Shown one piece after another: positions 17,523-28,081 of a DNA stretch of 46,949 nt. The notes under the pieces were generated by a model. The model made no database searches and was not told the origin of the DNA. It saw nothing but the letters and a program-made list of their open reading frames with translations. Numbering within the stretch: the first letter of the stretch is position 1; the number at the start of each line of letters is the position of its first letter. Source of the DNA: Bacteroidales bacterium (GTDB lineage: Bacteria; Bacteroidota; Bacteroidia; Bacteroidales; UBA3663); the NCBI GenBank assembly GCA_017449065.1, contig JAFSKF010000036.1, forward strand, positions 1 through 46,949, in the 5' to 3' direction. A program made the translations under genes and the position numbers.

Positions 17523-19808
17523 TTACATCGGATCAACATCGTAATAGAAGACTACGCGCTGCATCTCGGGATTGGCTTTCACCATAGCGTCGTAGATAGC
17601 ATTCAGATACTGCCGCACCGTCACGGTGCTGGCTTCACGCTCTATCTTGAGCAGGATCTGCTGAATAAAGAAATTCTTAACACGCGACACACCGGGGGCC
17701 TCGGGTCCTAATACCCGATCTCCGAAACTCTGTCTCAGCGTGGCTGCATATTGTTCCGCCAAACGGCGTGTGCGATCTTCGTACCGACCCTTGATGTAAA
17801 TCATGATGAGGCGCGTGTAAGGCGGGAACCCATACTTCTGCCGATCGGCAAGTTGTGCCGTTGCCATCCCGACATAATCGTGACGCACCACCTGCTGCAA
17901 CAGAGGCGTTTTCGGGTCGTTGCACTGAATAAGCACGTCACCTTCCTGTCCGGCGCGTCGTCCGGCACGCCCTGCCACCTGCTCCATCAACTGGAAAGCA
18001 CGTTCGTGAGCCCGGAAATCAGGAAAATTCATCAAACTGTCGGCACTTAATACCCCAACGGTCTGCACCTCATTGAAATCGAGACCTTTCGAAACCATCT
18101 GCGTGCCAATAAGCACATTAGCTTTGCGCGATTCGAAATCGGACAGAATGCGTTCGTAACTTTTACGGGTGGAAGTCGTGTCGGTATCCATACGAACCGG
18201 TTTGGACAACGGCAAAAGCTCGCGCAACTGATCTTCGATGCGTTCGGTGCCGAAACCCAGAATGTCGAGTTTAGGATTACCACACGATGGACATACCGCC
18301 GGCCACGGCGTAGTGTAACCGCAATAATGGCAAGTGAGCAGACGGGTACGTTTGTGGTAGGTCATAGAGACATCGCACCTGGGACAACGGGGCGTCCACC
18401 CGCAACTGGTACATTCAATGACAGGGGCGAACCCACGTCGGTTCTGAAACAGAATAGCCTGGCGTCCTTCGCTTAGCGTTTTGCGCAAGGCCCCTAACAG
18501 CCGAGGCGTGAACATTCCCTGCATGCCCGACTGCCGGCGGGCTTCGGTGGTACTGACCAGCTGAATGGAGGGCAGAGAGACACCAGCATGACGTTCGGTA
18601 AGCTGCACCAATCCATATTTGCCCTGCTGCGCCTGATACCAACTCTCCAAACTGGGCGTAGCACTTCCCAACAGCACTTTGGCACCATGACGGGCTGCCA
18701 ACACCAACGACACGTCACGCCCCTGATAGCGGGGAGCCGGATCTTGCTGCTTGTACGACGGTTCATGCTCTTCATCAACAATCACCAGTCCCAACTGCCG
18801 GAAGGGCAGAAAAACAGAACTGCGCACCCCCAGAATAACATCGACCTGACAGTCATCGGCCAGCAACGTTTTCCAGATCTCCACCCGCTCGACTTCCGAA
18901 AGTTTCGAGTGATAAACCAGCATCCGTTGCCCGAACACACGCCGCAAACGCTGGCAGAGCTGGGTGGTGAGCGCAATTTCGGGCACCATCATCAGCACCT
19001 GCCGGCCCTGTCCGATTACCTCTTGCATCAGATGCATATAAATCTCCGTTTTTCCACTCGACGTAACCCCATGCAAAAGGCACACCGAACGGTCACGGAA
19101 CTGCTGGCAGATGTTCTTGTATGCCACTTGCTGCATGATGGTAAGCTCGTGCAAAGGCTCTATCGGATCGGTGCTGAACTGACCCGTCTCCAACCTGCTT
19201 ACTTCCTTCTGCTCGATTCGGCAAAGTCCTTTCTTCACCAATTCTCTCAGCTGCTCTGCCGATGCTCCGGAAACTTGCAGCAGTTCGTCTTGCGCCACCG
19301 GATCGGGAGCTTCTTTTTTCTGTAAGGCCTGACTCCGGTCGAGTAAGGCCATAAAAAGTGACTGCTGTTTAGGCGAACGCTTTAGCTGGTCGAAAACCGC
19401 CGATAGCTTGTCATCGAGTACGATATACACAAACGGCTTCAGTTTCGGTTTGAAATCTTCGCGAATTACTCCTTTTTTGCCGGTTTCGGGCTTCAGTTCC
19501 GAGGGTAATGCGGCTTTCATCACATCTCCCACCGGACACAGATAATAGTCGGCCATCCATTGCCAGAGGTTCAGCTGATTCTTTCGGACAATAGGATATT
19601 CGTCGAGCAAAGTGATTACCTCCTTTACCTCGTAATCGACCTGCGGCTGCAGCGGAGAAACAGCTACGATGATGCCGGTATATGTGTGGTTTTTGCCGAA
19701 AGGTACCGTAGCACGCATACCAATACGCGCCCCTTCAGCCAAACCGTCAGGCAGACGGTAGGTAAAGGTGCGCGACAAGGGCACAGGAAGTATCAGTTCG
19801 GCAAACAT
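17523..19808 (-). CDS. priA: Primosomal protein N' (PriA helicase)
   Basis: PriA reloads the replicative helicase at stalled or repaired forks. The 761-residue product has the N-terminal DNA-binding domain (about 1-100, FAELILPVPLSRTFTYRLP), Walker A GVTSSGKTE, Walker B DEEHEPSYKQQDPAPRYQGRDV in two parts, motif III GSATPSLES, two zinc-binding Cys clusters (CTSCGWTPRCPRC, CHYCG...CPSCG), and helicase motifs GTQMVSKGLDF and QVAGRAGR. It is the last gene of the aspC-mrcA-DUF4924-prfC-priA unit, 18 bases after prfC, and ends 3 bases from the shared terminator. Confidence 0.96.
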   Translation of the reverse strand: MFAELILPVPLSRTFTYRLPDGLAEGARIGMRATVPFGKNHTYTGIIVAVSPLQPQVDYEVKEVITLLDEYPIVRKNQLNLWQWMADYYLCPVGDVMKAALPSELKPETGKKGVIREDFKPKLKPFVYIVLDDKLSAVFDQLKRSPKQQSLFMALLDRSQALQKKEAPDPVAQDELLQVSGASAEQLRELVKKGLCRIEQKEVSRLETGQFSTDPIEPLHELTIMQQVAYKNICQQFRDRSVCLLHGVTSSGKTEIYMHLMQEVIGQGRQVLMMVPEIALTTQLCQRLRRVFGQRMLVYHSKLSEVERVEIWKTLLADDCQVDVILGVRSSVFLPFRQLGLVIVDEEHEPSYKQQDPAPRYQGRDVSLVLAARHGAKVLLGSATPSLESWYQAQQGKYGLVQLTERHAGVSLPSIQLVSTTEARRQSGMQGMFTPRLLGALRKTLSEGRQAILFQNRRGFAPVIECTSCGWTPRCPRCDVSMTYHKRTRLLTCHYCGYTTPWPAVCPSCGNPKLDILGFGTERIEDQLRELLPLSKPVRMDTDTTSTRKSYERILSDFESRKANVLIGTQMVSKGLDFNEVQTVGVLSADSLMNFPDFRAHERAFQLMEQVAGRAGRRAGQEGDVLIQCNDPKTPLLQQVVRHDYVGMATAQLADRQKYGFPPYTRLIMIYIKGRYEDRTRRLAEQYAATLRQSFGDRVLGPEAPGVSRVKNFFIQQILLKIEREASTVTVRQYLNAIYDAMVKANPEMQRVVFYYDVDPM

Positions 19809-19826
19809 AATGCAAGCACAACGTGC

Positions 19827-21422
19827 TTAGAACTCCGAAGAGAAATGGAATTTGATGTGAGGGAAATCCTGCTGCGCCATTTGGAGGACGTAGCCGGATT
19901 CTGCCATAAACACATCACGGCCCTCATGATCGACAGCCATGAACTGCATCTTACGGCGCTTAAAGTCTTTCAGCTGCTCCTCGTCGTCGGTCTCCATCCA
20001 GCAAGCCTTATAGAGCTTGATCGGTTCCCAACGACACTTGGCGTTATATTCGTGTTCCAGACGGAACTGAATGACCTCGAACTGCAATTGCCCGACAGTA
20101 CCGATCACCTTACGCCCGTTGAACTGGTTGGTGAAGACCTGCGCCACACCTTCGTCCATCAGCTGGTCGATGCCTTTGGCCAATTGCTTTGCCTTCATCG
20201 GGTCGGCATTCTCAATGTATTTGAACATCTCCGGGCTGAACGACGGAATCCCTCGGAAATGCAGATCCTCGCCCGCTGTAAGGGTATCTCCGATCTTGAA
20301 CGTGCCACCACTATCGGGCAATCCGACAATATCGCCGGGATAACATTCGTCGATGACTTCTTTCTTCGATGCCATGAATGCCGTCGGAGCGGAGAATCGC
20401 ATCTTCTGGTTCAAGCGGACGTGCTTATAATAGGTACCTCGTTCGAACTTGCCCGAGCAGACTTTCACGAAGGCAATACAACTGCGATGGTTCGGATCCA
20501 TGTTGGCATGAATCTTGAACACAAAGCCGGAGAAGGTCTCTTCCTCAGGATGCACCACACGCTCGACCGTAGTTGTGGGCTGAGGTGAGGGAGCAATCTG
20601 GCAGAAACAGTCGAGCAACTCGCGCACACCGAAGTTATTCAGGGCTGAACCGAAGAAAACAGGTGCCAGTTGGCCGTCCAAATAAGCCTGCTTGTCGAAA
20701 TCGGGATAAACACCCGTCAACAGATCGACATCCTCGCGAAGCTGATTGGCATCCTTCTCACCCACCCGTGCGTCGAGTTCCGGGTCGTCGAGACTTTCGA
20801 TAGCCACACCTTCCGACACCGTCTGCTTGCTGGGGGTGTAAAGAATCAGCGAGCGTTCGTATAGATTATACACGCCCTTGAATCGCTCTCCGATATTGAT
20901 CGGCCAGGTGAGCGGACGGCAGGTTATCTTCAGTTCCTTCTCTATTTCATCGAGCAGATCGAAAGGATTCTTGCCCTCACGGTCCATCTTGTTGATGAAG
21001 ATAATGACTGGCGTATTGCGCATACGGCAAACCTCCATCAGCTTGCGTGTCTGTGTCTCAACGCCCTTGGCACAGTCGATCACAATGATAACGCTATCGA
21101 CAGCTGTCAGTGTACGATAAGTATCCTCGGCAAAATCCTGGTGACCCGGCGTATCAAGGATGTTTATCTTATAATCCTGGCCACCCAGCTGATAATCGAA
21201 GGCCATCACGGATGTGGCCACCGAAATACCACGCTGGCGTTCAATCTCCATGAAGTCGGAGGTGGCTGTTTTCTTAATCTTATTGCTCTTTACAGCACCT
21301 GCCACATGAATGGCGCCACCCATCAGCAGCAGTTTCTCGGTCAACGAGGTTTTACCTGCATCCGGGTGCGCAATAACGGCAAAGGTACGTCTTTTGCTTA
21401 TTTCGTCTGTAAGTTGACTCAT
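19827..21422 (-). CDS. prfC: Peptide chain release factor 3
   Basis: RF3 is a GTPase that ejects RF1 or RF2 from the ribosome after termination. The 531-residue protein shows G1 [12 protein letters not shown] (18-29), the switch-I region with [15 protein letters not shown]3 DTPGHQDF, G4 NKMDREG, and a C-terminal RF3 domain ([21 protein letters not shown]). The N-terminus [15 protein letters not shown] distinguishes it from EF-G. It is preceded by DUF4924 (25-base gap) and followed by priA. Confidence 0.96.
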   Translation of the reverse strand: MSQLTDEISKRRTFAVIAHPDAGKTSLTEKLLLMGGAIHVAGAVKSNKIKKTATSDFMEIERQRGISVATSVMAFDYQLGGQDYKINILDTPGHQDFAEDTYRTLTAVDSVIIVIDCAKGVETQTRKLMEVCRMRNTPVIIFINKMDREGKNPFDLLDEIEKELKITCRPLTWPINIGERFKGVYNLYERSLILYTPSKQTVSEGVAIESLDDPELDARVGEKDANQLREDVDLLTGVYPDFDKQAYLDGQLAPVFFGSALNNFGVRELLDCFCQIAPSPQPTTTVERVVHPEEETFSGFVFKIHANMDPNHRSCIAFVKVCSGKFERGTYYKHVRLNQKMRFSAPTAFMASKKEVIDECYPGDIVGLPDSGGTFKIGDTLTAGEDLHFRGIPSFSPEMFKYIENADPMKAKQLAKGIDQLMDEGVAQVFTNQFNGRKVIGTVGQLQFEVIQFRLEHEYNAKCRWEPIKLYKACWMETDDEEQLKDFKRRKMQFMAVDHEGRDVFMAESGYVLQMAQQDFPHIKFHFSSEF

Positions 21423-21447
21423 CTATTCTGTTGTCTGTATAAAAAAA

Positions 21448-22014
21448 TTAATCCTCTTCATCGGGGAACTTCAGTTCGCCTCGTTTCCATTGCTTGTATT
21501 TTTCGCTCAGCAAGCCCAAGAACTTACTGATCTGCTGAATGGCGACCAGCGTCTCCTCGCTGATCTCTTTCTTCTGCAACCGCAGTAGGAGCACACCATA
21601 CAAAGCTGTGAAGCAAGACTCAAGTTCGCCCACCGGCTCATCCCCTTCTTTGCTGCGCAGTTCTACGATGAAAGGCAGCGTGCTATAGAATGCCGAAGTG
21701 TAGATATGATCGATGTCGGTCTTTAGGAGCATCAGATGCAGGTCAGTCAGATCGAGCAAAATGTTCTTATTGATCTGCAAATGTCCCGCTTCGCGCTTAC
21801 CTTCTGCCAACAGCATCGCGTTCAAATCGAGATACCACTGGCGGATGGTGGCAATCTTCTCCTCATCCATTCCTTCTATGCCACGAAAGCGATCGGCCAA
21901 CGGTGCAATCCGATCGGGATCACAGCCTAAGCCTCGCAGCAAGTCCTCGACCTGCCACATATAAAGAAGATATTCTGCGATGTTATCGTGTTTCTTCTGA
22001 AGTGCGATTAACAT
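21448..22014 (-). CDS. DUF4924 family protein
   Basis: This 188-residue acidic, mostly helical protein contains KHDNIAEYLLYMWQVEDLLRGLGCD near the N-terminus and ISKFLGLLSEKYKQW near the C-terminus. I match it to DUF4924, a Bacteroidetes family of unknown function. No signal peptide or membrane span is seen, so it is cytoplasmic. It lies between mrcA and prfC with short gaps, so it is cotranscribed with them. Confidence 0.75.
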   Translation of the reverse strand: MLIALQKKHDNIAEYLLYMWQVEDLLRGLGCDPDRIAPLADRFRGIEGMDEEKIATIRQWYLDLNAMLLAEGKREAGHLQINKNILLDLTDLHLMLLKTDIDHIYTSAFYSTLPFIVELRSKEGDEPVGELESCFTALYGVLLLRLQKKEISEETLVAIQQISKFLGLLSEKYKQWKRGELKFPDEED

Positions 22015-22035
22015 ATCTGTTTGCTGAAAAATGAT

Positions 22036-24393
22036 TTAATCGAAGAAGCCCGACTCCACATCGTGCTCCGTGACAGGCGTTGCTTTGATGGCATTGGCGC
22101 ATGGGTCGTAGTCTTCGGGATAATAGAACTGTTCCTCTTCATTATATGGCAAGTGCGGATCGGCATACACCTTCTTAATGAAGTTGGCAAAGATAGGCAG
22201 TGCCATGGAGGCTCCCTGTCCGTAAGCCATACGATCGAACGCAATGCTACGTTCCTCTCCTCCTACCCAAGTGCCGGCCACCAGACTTGGAGTGAATGCC
22301 ATGAACCAGCCATCGGAGTTATCATTAGTGGTACCAGTCTTACCAGCCATCGGTGCTGTGATCTTGTAACGGAAGCGGATGCGAGTGCCGGTGCCATGAT
22401 CGATGACATCGCGCAAGATCGGCAACATCTTCAGGTAAGCATCGAACGAGAACACTTCCTTACGACGTGGCGTGAAACGGGCCAACTCGATGCCGTTGTT
22501 GTCGGTAATGCTCTGCACATAAAGTGGAGAAACACGCTGACCTCGTCCCACAAACGAACTGTAAGCAGTCACCATCTCCTCGACCGAAATGTCGCATACG
22601 CCCAGACAGAGCGAAAGCACCGGATCCAACTGATTCCGGATGCCCATACTGTGCAGCATACGCACAAAGGCTTCCGGCGAAAGTTTCGACATCACACGGG
22701 CAGAAATCCAGTTGTTCGACTTCATCAAGCCCCATTGCAATGTCACCATTTCACCAATGCGCTCCTTACCGGCATCACGAGGCGTCCACGGACGTCCGTT
22801 AGCATCGTAAAGAATTGGCTGCGAGTTGAGTTCCTCGTCGCAAGGTGTACGTCCCTCTTCCATCGCCAATGTATAGAGCAGAGGCTTGATGGTAGAACCC
22901 ACCTGACGACGACCGGCAGTCACCATATCGTACTGGAAGAACGTAAAGTCGGGGCCTCCCACATACGCTTTCACATAACCCAGCGAATCCATGCACATAA
23001 AACCGGCACGCAGGAACTGCTTCTGCCAGCGCAGGGAATCGTAAGGAGTCATAATGGTATCGATCTCTCCCTGCCAACTGAAAACCTTCATATCGACGGG
23101 CTCATAGAAAGATTTTTCGATATCTTCCCGACTGATGCCATGAGACAACATGGAATTATAGCGTTCGCTCTGACGCATGGCACGACGCAGCGACTGGGTC
23201 ACTTCCTTTTCGGTCAGACTCTTGCTGTAAGGTGCATTCTTCTGTCCTTTTTTCTCTTTGGTGAATTCAGGCTGCAGATTGTCGCGCAACTGCTCAATCA
23301 CCGATTCCTCGGCATACTGCTGCATCCGGCTGTTCAGGCTGGTGTAGATGCGCAGACCGTCGGTGGTGAGACTGTAGGTCGATCCGTCGAACTTATGGTT
23401 CTTATTGCACCAGCCATACAACGGGTCGGTTTCCCAGGCAATGCTGTCATCCACAAACTGCTGGTTCTGCCACGAAGCATATCGGCTGCGATCCGGTTTG
23501 CGGGCACGCATAATCTTACGCAAGTACTCGCGCAAATAAGGTGCCATTCCCGCTTTGTGGTCGGCCGAATGAGCCAGCCTGTATTTTCCTTCTTCCGTAG
23601 TGTTTGGCAGCAATGGGGTCAGTTTAAGCGAATCATACTGAGCCTCGGTCAGGAAGTTCGCTTTCTGCATCTGCTTCATTACGACAGAACGACGCGTCAG
23701 GGTCTTTTCCGTCCGACGTATCGGATTGAAGTAAGCCGGATTCTGCAACATACCCACCAACATAGCCGCTTCTTCGATGTTCAGTTCTTTTGGTGTCTTG
23801 CCGAAATAGATATAGCAAGCCGATCGGATACCGATAGCATTATAACAGAAATCGAACTTATTCAGATACATGTTGATGATTTCCTCCTTGGTATAGAGGG
23901 TTTCGAGCTTTACGGCAATCACCCACTCGACCGGTTTCTGCATGACACGTCCCCAGAAACCCGATGAAGGCTTTTCGGTATATAGCTGCTTTGCCAACTG
24001 TTGAGTGATGGTAGAACCACCGCCGGCTGACGACTGACGAAGAATAACGGTCTTAAAGATAGCTCGGTAAACCGAAGGAATATCTATACCCGAATGTTCT
24101 TCAAAGCGTGCGTCCTCGGTAGCAATCAGAGCCTGCACCAAGTATGGCGACAACGAATTGTAATCGACATATACACGGTTCTCGTTGGCCTGACTGAATC
24201 GGCCGATCTCCACCGAATCGCACGAATATACGATGGTGGCATATTTGGATTTCGGATTTTCCAGTTCCTCGATATCGGGCATATAGCCGATACTGCCGCT
24301 GGCAATACCTTTGAAGAGGAAATACGTTACGCCTATTCCTATCAGGAACAGCACCCAAAGGACGATGACGATGTTTCGGGTCAGATGCTTCAT
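22036..24393 (-). CDS. mrcA: Penicillin-binding protein 1A (bifunctional)
   Basis: This is a class A PBP that polymerises and cross-links peptidoglycan. The 785-residue protein has a short cytoplasmic start, one TM anchor (IVIVLWVLFLIGIGVTYFLF, about 9-28), a GT51 transglycosylase domain (EDARFEEHSGID, then GGGSTITQQLAKQLY), and a transpeptidase domain with the SxxK motif STIKPLLYT, the SxN motif SNN, and KTGTTND. The domains and motifs are complete. It follows aspC by 6 bases and precedes DUF4924. Acts at the periplasmic face of the inner membrane. Confidence 0.96.
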   Translation of the reverse strand: MKHLTRNIVIVLWVLFLIGIGVTYFLFKGIASGSIGYMPDIEELENPKSKYATIVYSCDSVEIGRFSQANENRVYVDYNSLSPYLVQALIATEDARFEEHSGIDIPSVYRAIFKTVILRQSSAGGGSTITQQLAKQLYTEKPSSGFWGRVMQKPVEWVIAVKLETLYTKEEIINMYLNKFDFCYNAIGIRSACYIYFGKTPKELNIEEAAMLVGMLQNPAYFNPIRRTEKTLTRRSVVMKQMQKANFLTEAQYDSLKLTPLLPNTTEEGKYRLAHSADHKAGMAPYLREYLRKIMRARKPDRSRYASWQNQQFVDDSIAWETDPLYGWCNKNHKFDGSTYSLTTDGLRIYTSLNSRMQQYAEESVIEQLRDNLQPEFTKEKKGQKNAPYSKSLTEKEVTQSLRRAMRQSERYNSMLSHGISREDIEKSFYEPVDMKVFSWQGEIDTIMTPYDSLRWQKQFLRAGFMCMDSLGYVKAYVGGPDFTFFQYDMVTAGRRQVGSTIKPLLYTLAMEEGRTPCDEELNSQPILYDANGRPWTPRDAGKERIGEMVTLQWGLMKSNNWISARVMSKLSPEAFVRMLHSMGIRNQLDPVLSLCLGVCDISVEEMVTAYSSFVGRGQRVSPLYVQSITDNNGIELARFTPRRKEVFSFDAYLKMLPILRDVIDHGTGTRIRFRYKITAPMAGKTGTTNDNSDGWFMAFTPSLVAGTWVGGEERSIAFDRMAYGQGASMALPIFANFIKKVYADPHLPYNEEEQFYYPEDYDPCANAIKATPVTEHDVESGFFD

Positions 24394-24399
24394 TGCTGA

Positions 24400-25599
24400 T
24401 TATTTAAGTGCCTCAACGGCAGTCTTGACACGGCTCATTGCTTCCGTAATATTCTTATCGCTGGTAGCATAACTGAAACGGATGCAGTTGGGAGCACCAA
24501 AAGCATCGCCGGTCACGCCAGCCACATGTCCTACTTCCAACAGGTACATGGCCAGGTCGCTGGCATTGGCGATAGTCTTGCCGTCGGGCGTCTGCTTGCC
24601 AAACAAAGCATTGACCTCCGGGAAGACATAGAAGGCACCCTGTGGCTTCTTGGTCAGGCTGAAGCCCGGAATCTGCTGAACCAGATCGAAGATCAGGTCT
24701 CGACGACGTTCGAAAGCCTGACGCATGGTCTCAACACAATCCTGCGGACCCGTATAAGCGGCCTCTGCTGCCTTTTGCGCAATACTTGAACAGCCAGAGG
24801 TGTATTGACCCTGCAACTTGGTGACTGCCTTGGCAATCCAGAGCGGAGCGGCACAGAAGCCAATACGCCAACCGGTCATGGCGTATGCCTTCGAGACACC
24901 ATTGATGATTACCACTCGGTCTTTCAGTTCCGGGAAAGTAGCAATGGATGTCAGTTCTCCGCAATATGAAATATGCTCGTAGATCTCATCGGCAATCACG
25001 ATGATGCGCGGATATTTCGCCAACACCTGAGCGATGGCTGCCAGTTCCTCCTTGCTGTAAATAGCACCGGTCGGGTTCGAAGGGGAACAGAACAGGAGCA
25101 CCTTGGTCTTAGGGGTAATGAGGCTTTCCAGTTGCTGGGCTGTAATCTTGAAATCCTGATCCTGTCCGCATAGGAATGGCACATTTACACCTTCTGCCAA
25201 CTTCACCATCTCAAAATAGCTTACCCAAGCCGGAGTCGGGATGATGACTTCATCTCCTTTCTCGACAACCGAGAGAATCACATTGCAGATCTCTTGCTTG
25301 GCTCCGTTACCAACCACAATCTGAACCGGAGAAAACTCGACACCGTTCTCGCGTTTCAGTTTCTCGCTGATAGCCTGACGTAACGACATATAACCCGGGA
25401 CTGGGGTATAAAAAGAGAAGTTATTGTCAACAGCCTGCTTGGCAGCCTCCTTGATATGATCGGGTGTAAAAAAGTCGGGTTCACCAACACTCATGTTGAT
25501 GATGTCAAGACCTTGGGCCTTGAGTTCCTGACTTTTCTGCGACATGGCCAAAGTGGCAGACGGAGAAAGAGCTAAAAGACGTGATGATAACTGTTCCAT
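24400..25599 (-). CDS. aspC: Pyridoxal-phosphate aspartate aminotransferase (class I)
   Basis: This 399-residue fold-type I aminotransferase has IINMSVGEPDFFTPDHIKEA, CSPSNPTG, the PLP aspartate (VIADEIYEHI) and the PLP lysine in SKAYAMTGWRIGF (about 240). It is the Ib-type aspartate aminotransferase common in Bacteroidetes; relatives can also use other acceptors, so strict substrate assignment is inferred. It heads the operon with mrcA (6-base gap). A link between aspartate metabolism and cell-wall precursors is possible but not shown. Confidence 0.9.
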   Translation of the reverse strand: MEQLSSRLLALSPSATLAMSQKSQELKAQGLDIINMSVGEPDFFTPDHIKEAAKQAVDNNFSFYTPVPGYMSLRQAISEKLKRENGVEFSPVQIVVGNGAKQEICNVILSVVEKGDEVIIPTPAWVSYFEMVKLAEGVNVPFLCGQDQDFKITAQQLESLITPKTKVLLFCSPSNPTGAIYSKEELAAIAQVLAKYPRIIVIADEIYEHISYCGELTSIATFPELKDRVVIINGVSKAYAMTGWRIGFCAAPLWIAKAVTKLQGQYTSGCSSIAQKAAEAAYTGPQDCVETMRQAFERRRDLIFDLVQQIPGFSLTKKPQGAFYVFPEVNALFGKQTPDGKTIANASDLAMYLLEVGHVAGVTGDAFGAPNCIRFSYATSDKNITEAMSRVKTAVEALK

Positions 25600-25656
25600 T
25601 GTTTGTTTTTGAATATGGTTTTACCTTAATAAAATAACCTTATATTTGTTTATTGT

Positions 25657-28059
25657 TTAATACAACACCTTTTTGCCGTTTATAATGTACAAACGGCCCT
25701 TCTGCGGATTTTCAACCTTGCGGCCGCTGAGGTCGAAGCAAAGTCCGGCGGTGTTCCGATCGGAAGCTACAGTGGTAATACCGGAGGTGGCTTCAATGAC
25801 ATTCAGCTTCAGATAGGCATACAGTTTCTCGCTGCCGTACTTACCCACAAAAGTCAGTTTACCCGAAGGATAGTTCTTTACAGTGGTCGGTGTTCCGGAA
25901 ATCGTATATACCTGCGCTTCTGCATCGAAATTAACAGACAGACCGGCAGGCAAGCTGGTACGCGATACACTCTTCACGTTCTTGGTGCTGATGACAATCG
26001 GTGTAATTTCCTTTCCGACTTCCAATGTGTCTGTAAACGCACCTTGCTTGAGGGTGTAACGAGGATAATACAAATCCGGCAAATAATAGCCCAAATGTGG
26101 CGGCTGGTTATAGCTGGCGTTCTGCCAAGCTACTCCCATACGATATATGTGGTCGGTCATCAGACAGTTAACCGGGAAGGTACTCTGAATATTCGTTGTC
26201 CAGATATTGATAACTGCCGGGTTGTTATAATCCCAGAAGATTACTTCTTCTCGCCAGTCTCCGTAAATATCGGCAGACAAGCATGGGGTAGCCTTCGTAT
26301 AGTTGCACGTCTGAGAATTGTCGTTCATGCCATAGCTGGAGAACTTGACAGTCGATTTCGAAGTTCCGTTCCAGGTTTCGTAATAAGGTGTAGCCTGATT
26401 GGTTGTGGTACTAAAGCCTCCATCAAGGGTTTCGTCGTAGAGGTCTCCGTCCCAGTAGAAACGGAAGTTCTGCGACCAAGAGCCGCCATTCTGCGCGAAA
26501 GTGGCTGCATTTTGCGGTGTCTTGCCATTGGCTGCACTCCAGAACTCCCAGCCATACATGGCATCCTGTCCGGAGTTTTTGTCAAAACTATAGATAATAT
26601 CGGCAGCCATACCACGTCCGTTATCGCCATCTGTGTAGCCGCGATACAGGATTTCGCCGGTAGCAGCATCGTGCAAGTCATCTCCATAGCCACAGCCCGA
26701 TTCCTCGTGGGGCATATAGATCTGCAAGCCTGGACGATCTGGAATGAACTTGCCCAAATGGATGGCATCGCCATGTCCGAAGCCGGTTGAGCAAAGCAAC
26801 GTACCATCGTGATCGATGGTGGCAGAACCCATAACGATTTCGTCGAAACCGTCTTCATCCACATCTCCGATAGAAATACCATGCACACCCTGTCCGTAGC
26901 TCGACTTGCCCGAACCCGATTTCAAGGTCTTGCCGTTGCCGTCGATGACACTCCATGCCGTAGCACTGGTGCCCCGATGCAGCCAACGGGTCTTCAGACT
27001 GGTTCCGTCCCAATCCACAGCCCAAAAATAGGCCTGTGTATAGTAACCGCGCTGCATAATGATGCTTGGCAGTTTGTCTAAACCGTCCAAATAAGCGACA
27101 GCTGCATTATAACGATGACCGCGATTGCCGTAGCTGTCACCTGTCCAGCTATAGGTAATCGAAGTTGAGCCCTTAGTAGCGTTGCGCGCCATATTAGGCC
27201 AATACCATATCGTACTCATTGCTGCACCGGTCTCGCCATTGAAAATGGTCAGGAACTCCTCGCCTTTCAGGATATGACCGTCGCCATTGCGGAAGTCGGT
27301 AGTATTGGTGGTAATATTCTTGATATCATCTGTCTGACCGGCTGCGCTCACATACGCACCTGTGGCATCCTTGCTGCCCGGAGCGGTCTTCACCACAAAC
27401 TCGGCCTTACCATCGCCGTCGAAATCGTAAACCAGGAATTGGCTATAATGGGCACCGGCACGAATGTTCACACCGAGGTCGATGCGCCACAGCTGCTCGC
27501 CCATATCTTCTCCATAGATTTCGTAACAGTCGAAAATCACATTACCGGTTTTTCCACTCTTCGAATTATCTTGCGAATTGCTCGGATCCCATTTGATAAC
27601 CAGCTCATATTGTCCGTCGCCGTCCACATCACCCACCGAAGCATCGTTAGGCGTATAGGTGTATGAAGAGGTGCCTGCAGGACGGTTCAACGTTACCTTG
27701 CGGCACATAGCTTCGGGCGTAATATTGGCATATCGATCGACAGTAGCATAGCTGCCGCCCTCCTGCAACTGCTGGATTAACAAAGTATAGGAGGATGCCT
27801 TGGTAGCATCCAGATAAGAGGTAGCCGCTCCGGTATCGAGCGTAACGGATTCCGATCCATTCAAGAAGATCTTATATCGCACACCCAAAGAATCATCGGT
27901 TGCAAACCTGCGCCAGGACAACAGATTGCCGCTATTGGTCTGCACACAAATCGGACTACGATCCAGGTTTTCCTTTACCTGGACATCCGCTGACAAGGGA
28001 TTCACGTCAGCCATTAACATTCCGCCTATCAACAGGCAGGAAAAAATCAGATTCTTCAT
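25657..28059 (-). CDS. Secreted rhamnogalacturonan lyase (polysaccharide lyase family 11)
   Basis: This 800-residue enzyme cleaves the rhamnogalacturonan I backbone of pectin by beta-elimination. It has a signal peptide (MKNLIFSCLLIGGMLMADVNPLSA), an N-terminal beta domain (RSPICVQTNSGNLLSWRRFATD), and the calcium-rich beta-propeller typical of PL11, with repeated Asp-rich blades such as VGDVDGDGQYELVIKWD, YDFDGDGKAEFVVKTAPGS, IGDVDEDGFDEIVMGSA and SADIYGDWREEVIFWD. The last residues (FDLSGRKVENPQKGRLYIINGKKVLY, in two parts) resemble those of the C10 protease in this window and suggest a type IX-like sorting tail. It starts 22 bases after lptF/G, so it is either cotranscribed or expressed from a weak promoter inside. 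No susCD pair or other CAZyme genes are adjacent, so this is not a classic polysaccharide utilisation locus. Confidence 0.93.
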   Translation of the reverse strand: MKNLIFSCLLIGGMLMADVNPLSADVQVKENLDRSPICVQTNSGNLLSWRRFATDDSLGVRYKIFLNGSESVTLDTGAATSYLDATKASSYTLLIQQLQEGGSYATVDRYANITPEAMCRKVTLNRPAGTSSYTYTPNDASVGDVDGDGQYELVIKWDPSNSQDNSKSGKTGNVIFDCYEIYGEDMGEQLWRIDLGVNIRAGAHYSQFLVYDFDGDGKAEFVVKTAPGSKDATGAYVSAAGQTDDIKNITTNTTDFRNGDGHILKGEEFLTIFNGETGAAMSTIWYWPNMARNATKGSTSITYSWTGDSYGNRGHRYNAAVAYLDGLDKLPSIIMQRGYYTQAYFWAVDWDGTSLKTRWLHRGTSATAWSVIDGNGKTLKSGSGKSSYGQGVHGISIGDVDEDGFDEIVMGSATIDHDGTLLCSTGFGHGDAIHLGKFIPDRPGLQIYMPHEESGCGYGDDLHDAATGEILYRGYTDGDNGRGMAADIIYSFDKNSGQDAMYGWEFWSAANGKTPQNAATFAQNGGSWSQNFRFYWDGDLYDETLDGGFSTTTNQATPYYETWNGTSKSTVKFSSYGMNDNSQTCNYTKATPCLSADIYGDWREEVIFWDYNNPAVINIWTTNIQSTFPVNCLMTDHIYRMGVAWQNASYNQPPHLGYYLPDLYYPRYTLKQGAFTDTLEVGKEITPIVISTKNVKSVSRTSLPAGLSVNFDAEAQVYTISGTPTTVKNYPSGKLTFVGKYGSEKLYAYLKLNVIEATSGITTVASDRNTAGLCFDLSGRKVENPQKGRLYIINGKKVLY

Positions 28060-28081
28060 AATAAATGATAATTTGGGTTAT

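Noticed and set aside
19560..20588. 342-codon plus-strand frame across priA and prfC
   Set aside because: It spans the junction of two well-supported minus-strand genes and has no recognisable protein signature.
22021..23967. Long open frame of 648 codons on the plus strand
   Set aside because: It is the antisense of mrcA, whose frame has all PBP1A motifs. The plus-strand reading is His/Arg-rich, has no family motifs and no promoter.
25978..26790. Plus-strand frames opposite the PL11 lyase gene
   Set aside because: Shadows of the Asp-rich repeat blades of the lyase on the other strand.
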